From positions 558,001-622,000 of the forward strand of contig NZ_JAQSVC010000003.1 in the NCBI RefSeq assembly GCF_029603165.1: a stretch of DNA of 64,000 bases, in the 5' to 3' direction. Below, one piece after another: positions 60,527-64,000 of the stretch. The notes under the pieces were generated by a model. That model was given only the letters and a program-made list of their open reading frames with translations, searched no databases and was not told the origin of the DNA. The DNA comes from Galbibacter pacificus (lineage in GTDB: Bacteria > Bacteroidota > Bacteroidia > Flavobacteriales > Flavobacteriaceae). Each line of letters starts with the position of its first letter. Within the stretch, counting starts at the first letter, position 1. A program made the translations under genes and the position numbers.

Positions 60527-62570
60527 CTTCTTGTAATTTTTGTGTTAAATAATGGTATAACTGTAGTGTTAGATCGGCATCTTCTACAGCATATTGGGTA
60601 AGTTCATCTACAGGGACTTCTGTAATATCTTTGCCGTCAAGCATCTTTTTAAAACTTATTTGCTTATACCCAAGATGTAACTCGGAGATTTCCTTGAGTC
60701 CATGAATTTTACGATTTGGGTCTAATAAATAATCCAACAACATAGTATCGTGGATTACTCCACCTAACTGTATGTTGTAATGGTGCAAAAATTTGCAATC
60801 GAATTTATAGTTATGGAACACTTTGCTGATGGTCCCATCTTCTAAAAACGTTAGCAACGGTGCTAGAAACGATGCTACTTGAGCACTCTGTTTTGGTAAA
60901 AAAACATTATACCCCTTATGCTTCTCAACTGAAATGGCAACGCTTATGATTTTCCCTTCTAATGGATCAAGACTGGTTGTTTCTAAATCTACCGCCATAA
61001 TCTTCTCCTTTACAGTCTCAAAATGTTTGGTAAGCGCTTTCACCATTTTGGTCATCTTGATAGGAGTATTTACAGTTTTATAAGAAACGTCAACATCTTT
61101 AAGCGTAAGGAATTGTTGCTCTTTATTATATGCTTCGCCTATAATCTGTATATAGGCTTTGGTATTCTGCGGAGTCTCTATATAATCAATCTCCTTGCAT
61201 GCTAAGTATTTCTTTAGCTTTATGGTAAAAGTACGTTGGGTAGGGCGGTTCTTAGCAAGTACATACCCTCCTGCTATGAAATCTTTGTACTGTTCCTTTT
61301 TGTGAAATCTTGAAGTGGTCGATGTAAGCAACTCATCAAAGAAATCCATATACTCGATACCTACTTCGGTAACAAGGCGACGTTGCTCTAAGTGAATACT
61401 TGGAGCTTTTATCAACCCTTTTTCAAGGTATAATTGAACGCAGCAAAGCATGAAAAATGTAAACTCATTCCATTGTTCCTGATTCCAATCATGGAAGAAA
61501 TAGTGCCCGAAATCATCGTATACTGTAAGGTGTTTTCCGTAATAATCGCCAAGTTCAAACAGATACAGGCGTCTATCGGTACTATTTCCTGAAGGGGCTT
61601 TAAGCATGTGATTTGAAGTGAACAACCGCTTTGGGCTTCTATTAAATGGAATTTTAACAACAGGCTTATACTTTTGATTAATTGTAATTCCTTCGGTCAG
61701 ACCAAAGTGATTTTCGAAATTTTCATTCGGTTTTAAATCGTTAATACAAAGGATATTTGTTGAAGCTGTTACACTACCGAATTTAAAGTCGTAACTACTA
61801 CTAAATTCTTTGCCATCGATATCTATTAGCGAGCGCATATAACCAAGAGAACTTGCTTTCAACGATTTCCCACGCCCACCCTCTATCTGTCCGTCCAACT
61901 CATTTATATGGGCATCCAACAATACAATTGCTTTCGTATTGGCGGGGTCTTGAAAACGGCTTAACAAGTAACCCGTCACGGTCATAAGCGGTTCAAAACG
62001 TGTTGGGTCTTGATTGCAGATATTATAGCAGAACAAAGCGTATGGCGTTGCTAAAATATCTTCAGCTTTAGGAGGGGTGTACACTCTATCTACTATTTGT
62101 TCTTTTAATACATAGCCTTGCAAATCCTTGTAAGCAATACAGCTAATCTCTTGTGCGGTTACCTTAACAACCGTATTTTTGAAGTAGAAATAACTCTCTG
62201 TTGCTGTATCGAAATGTAAATCAATATGTTTCAAAGGCAGAAACATCAGTGAAGGGTTCCCCAATAAAAACTGGGTTTTATTAAGAAGTTTTCCCTTTAT
62301 TGCATCTTTTAAAACATCTTCATCAACTTTAAAGTCAAAATTGGCATCCAACCAACGAAGTTCATAATCAATGATAAAAGTCTTATCGTCGAAAACCTCA
62401 ACAACATTATCTTCAATTCTGGCATACTGACGTGTTCCATAGATCATTGCATTACAGTAACCATGATCTTCAGCTAAGTGTTTCATGAACTTCAAGTTGT
62501 CTATACATAGCGTTCCTTTTTTATCCGAATACCAATAAGAGATAAAATCTCCGTTGTTATACTTCCCCAT
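60519..62570 (-). CDS. SF3-type helicase fused to a PolA-like 3'-5' exonuclease
   Basis: 683 aa. Residues about 210-400 form an SF3/D5-like helicase core: Walker A EGGRGKSLKA, Walker B-like NILCINDLK and a motif C-like RLFTSNHML. The C-terminal 160 residues are a DEDDy exonuclease as in PolA: AVDLETTSLD (Asp528, Glu530), HNYKFD (586-591) and YAVEDADLTLQLY (Tyr660, Asp664). It overlaps the polymerase gene by 8 bp, so helicase plus proofreading and polymerase are made together. The N-terminal 200 residues are unassigned and lack obvious primase motifs. Confidence 0.8.
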   Translation of the reverse strand: MGKYNNGDFISYWYSDKKGTLCIDNLKFMKHLAEDHGYCNAMIYGTRQYARIEDNVVEVFDDKTFIIDYELRWLDANFDFKVDEDVLKDAIKGKLLNKTQFLLGNPSLMFLPLKHIDLHFDTATESYFYFKNTVVKVTAQEISCIAYKDLQGYVLKEQIVDRVYTPPKAEDILATPYALFCYNICNQDPTRFEPLMTVTGYLLSRFQDPANTKAIVLLDAHINELDGQIEGGRGKSLKASSLGYMRSLIDIDGKEFSSSYDFKFGSVTASTNILCINDLKPNENFENHFGLTEGITINQKYKPVVKIPFNRSPKRLFTSNHMLKAPSGNSTDRRLYLFELGDYYGKHLTVYDDFGHYFFHDWNQEQWNEFTFFMLCCVQLYLEKGLIKAPSIHLEQRRLVTEVGIEYMDFFDELLTSTTSRFHKKEQYKDFIAGGYVLAKNRPTQRTFTIKLKKYLACKEIDYIETPQNTKAYIQIIGEAYNKEQQFLTLKDVDVSYKTVNTPIKMTKMVKALTKHFETVKEKIMAVDLETTSLDPLEGKIISVAISVEKHKGYNVFLPKQSAQVASFLAPLLTFLEDGTISKVFHNYKFDCKFLHHYNIQLGGVIHDTMLLDYLLDPNRKIHGLKEISELHLGYKQISFKKMLDGKDITEVPVDELTQYAVEDADLTLQLYHYLTQKLQEDE

Positions 62571-62865
62571 CTTTTTGCTGATTTAATTGTTTAAAGAAAT
62601 GTTCTACTTCTGATTGCTTATAGCGTTTGGCTTCCCCTATGCAGTGAGTTGGGAAGTTCTTGTGCTTTTTCTTAAGCTTGTAAAAATGACTGGTGGATAT
62701 TTGTAAGAGGTCGCATAGTTCCACATCCTTAAGTAGCTTTTCGTTATGAGTAGAAACAACGGAAGCTGGAAGATCGGGAAGAGAAACGATTACTCGCTCT
62801 GCTATCCGATGCTCCAGCTCCGTGATTATTTTTAAAAGATGATATGTTAACTCTTTATCCTCCAC
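62557..62865 (-). CDS. AlpA/excisionase-like DNA-binding protein
   Basis: 102 aa. The C-terminal half (LLKDVELCDLLQISTSHFYK, then KHKNFPTHCIGEAKRYKQSE and VEHFFKQL) is the MerR-like winged helix of AlpA/Xis proteins. It overlaps the helicase gene by 14 bp. It probably controls excision or the replication operon. Confidence 0.8.
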   Translation of the reverse strand: MEDKELTYHLLKIITELEHRIAERVIVSLPDLPASVVSTHNEKLLKDVELCDLLQISTSHFYKLKKKHKNFPTHCIGEAKRYKQSEVEHFFKQLNQQKDGEV

Positions 62866-62961
62866 AATGTGTTGTTTTGTGAAGGCTAAATTATGTTGAA
62901 AAGGAGGGGATTTTGAAAAGGCGTAAACTTGGGATGAAACCGTATAAATTTTTACGCCTTT

Positions 62962-63927
62962 TTAAATGTTTTTCATTCTTTCTTTAAGAAATTCTTCATG
63001 TGTTTTGGAAGGACTCTCCTCAACCGCTTTTTGGTAACCTTCCCTAATATATGGAAAAGCGTTATACAGAGCAATCATAAAATGGTAACGGGTTACTTTC
63101 TGATATTTATACTTCTTGGGCTGAAGTTTCTTTAGGAATGAACTGGAGGAAGATAATTTTTCATCAATTGTTTCATTTATCTCACCAAAGTAATCTTTTT
63201 TCTTCAAATGGTCTGAAACGTTTTCTCTGTATGATTTTATTACCCTTCTGATTGCTTGTTCAAGTAATGATTTGGATTCCACATGTAAGTACAATAATTT
63301 AAGTTCAACCAAATTATTGCTATATGTCTCAAACGTGTTATAAAATAGTTGTTCTATTGAAGGATAGTCCAAACAATCGTTGAGTTCATTAAAAAAATCA
63401 TTCCTAAATTTTTCTCTATGCTCTTTATCTACATGTAAAGGGATTCGATTATAAATTCTAAAATTTATTTCTTCTTTTTCTGTCTCTTCTGTCTCTTCTG
63501 TCTCATTTTTTTCATTTTTTCCAAAAAACCTCAAGGGTATCTCGGAGGTTATTCTATTTTCCTTCTCCTTTTCAGAAATTCCTAAAATAGCAGAAAACTC
63601 TTTAGAAAGTAATCTAATATTTTCAGAGTTTGTGGTTTTTAGTATTTTCTCCGCATTACGTGCAATTTTACTCAAATATTCAGAAGTGTCATCAGTGCTA
63701 TAATCATGGTAAATTTGTGTTAGCCACAGATCTAAAAAACTTTCTTTATCAAGACTAAAATATTTTGAAGCATAAAGAAATAAAAAATATTTCTCCCCAA
63801 CAGTAAACTTATGAAGGTTATTCTTAAAATAATCAGAGGCAAGATTTTCTTCTTCCAAAAGAACATCTAGAAATTTAAAAATCTTAATTACTGATTTAAT
63901 CGGTATATCTGATAAATCGTGATTCAC
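62962..63927 (-). CDS. hypothetical protein of the element
   Basis: 321 aa, helical, no signal peptide. It holds an acidic low-complexity stretch (KNETEETEETEKEE, about residues 138-151) and a basic helical end (KKYKYQKVTRYHFMIALYNA, SKTHEEFLKERMKN). No family recognised. It lies upstream of the AlpA-like gene on the same strand with a gap of 96 bp. The element probably continues beyond the window. Confidence 0.55.
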   Translation of the reverse strand: MNHDLSDIPIKSVIKIFKFLDVLLEEENLASDYFKNNLHKFTVGEKYFLFLYASKYFSLDKESFLDLWLTQIYHDYSTDDTSEYLSKIARNAEKILKTTNSENIRLLSKEFSAILGISEKEKENRITSEIPLRFFGKNEKNETEETEETEKEEINFRIYNRIPLHVDKEHREKFRNDFFNELNDCLDYPSIEQLFYNTFETYSNNLVELKLLYLHVESKSLLEQAIRRVIKSYRENVSDHLKKKDYFGEINETIDEKLSSSSSFLKKLQPKKYKYQKVTRYHFMIALYNAFPYIREGYQKAVEESPSKTHEEFLKERMKNI

Positions 63928-64000
63928 TGAAAAAGAGGACTATTTGTTGGACTAATTTAAAAATATTCCCTAATTAATCCTACTCATTCCCCAATTGACA

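Overview
The window reads as a chromosomal stretch of a Bacteroidota bacterium, most likely a marine-type Flavobacteriaceae. Pointers are a SusD-family lipoprotein, a protein with SprB-like and MBG repeats and a type IX secretion C-terminus, a Bacteroidota-type Tra (T4SS) gene set, OmpA and LytTR families, and several promoters with the Bacteroidota -7 element TAnnTTTG. No complete tRNA or rRNA gene and no CRISPR array was seen.

Layout. 1-3.7 kb: end of a glycan-use locus (partial SusD, SGNH-type hydrolase, DASS transporter). 4-5.3 kb: two gene wrecks (an AbiE-like toxin-antitoxin remnant and a GIY-YIG exonuclease missing its 5' end). 5.5-13.4 kb: TPR histidine kinase and NarL-type regulator, then a 1246-aa secreted repeat protein and an OmpA-domain beta-barrel protein. 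14-20.9 kb: a compact eight-gene Tra operon (VirB2/3/4/5/6/8/10/9-like in the order E-F-G-I-J-K-M-N) without relaxase, coupling protein or integrase nearby. 21.1-26.9 kb: DUF2975 plus Xre pair, then a six-gene run of envelope proteins. 27-32.3 kb: degraded toxin-antitoxin modules and an IS21 istB fragment around a CocE/NonD-type peptidase and a LytS/LytTR two-component pair.

32.3-38.3 kb is a regulatory block. A soluble histidine kinase and a sigma54-dependent NtrC-type regulator sit between two related modules. Each module has a tiny four-cysteine protein with identical Cys spacing and a Rnk/GreA-C-like protein; one module also carries glutamate dehydrogenase. A good -24/-12 promoter precedes one module, and both have a shared upstream motif about 105 bp from the (candidate) promoter. 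38-42.7 kb: a likely Fnr-controlled operon with a truncated haemoglobin, a Crp/Fnr regulator, a ketopantoate reductase-family gene, and metY behind a leader that ends in an intrinsic terminator.

43-46.2 kb is a graveyard of Fic, RhuM and winged-helix fragments around an AAA ATPase. From about 46.3 kb to the window end all substantial genes are on the minus strand and look like one integrated replicon with plasmid- or phage-like functions. It has a tyrosine recombinase, a Rep-like double winged-helix protein with four exact 22-bp iterons, a second phage-type Rep candidate, a family A DNA polymerase split so that its proofreading exonuclease is fused to an SF3 helicase, and an AlpA-like regulator. 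Its cargo at the left edge (46.5-53.0 kb) is a probable defence operon: HEPN-like protein, DNA methyltransferase, a MORC-like protein with two GHKL ATPase domains, and a receiver-like partner. A tRNA 3'-end-like sequence followed by a terminator at 46.3 kb may be the attachment junction. The defence operon, the split-polymerase replicon and the paired Cys-protein/Rnk modules are the best candidates for undescribed biology.
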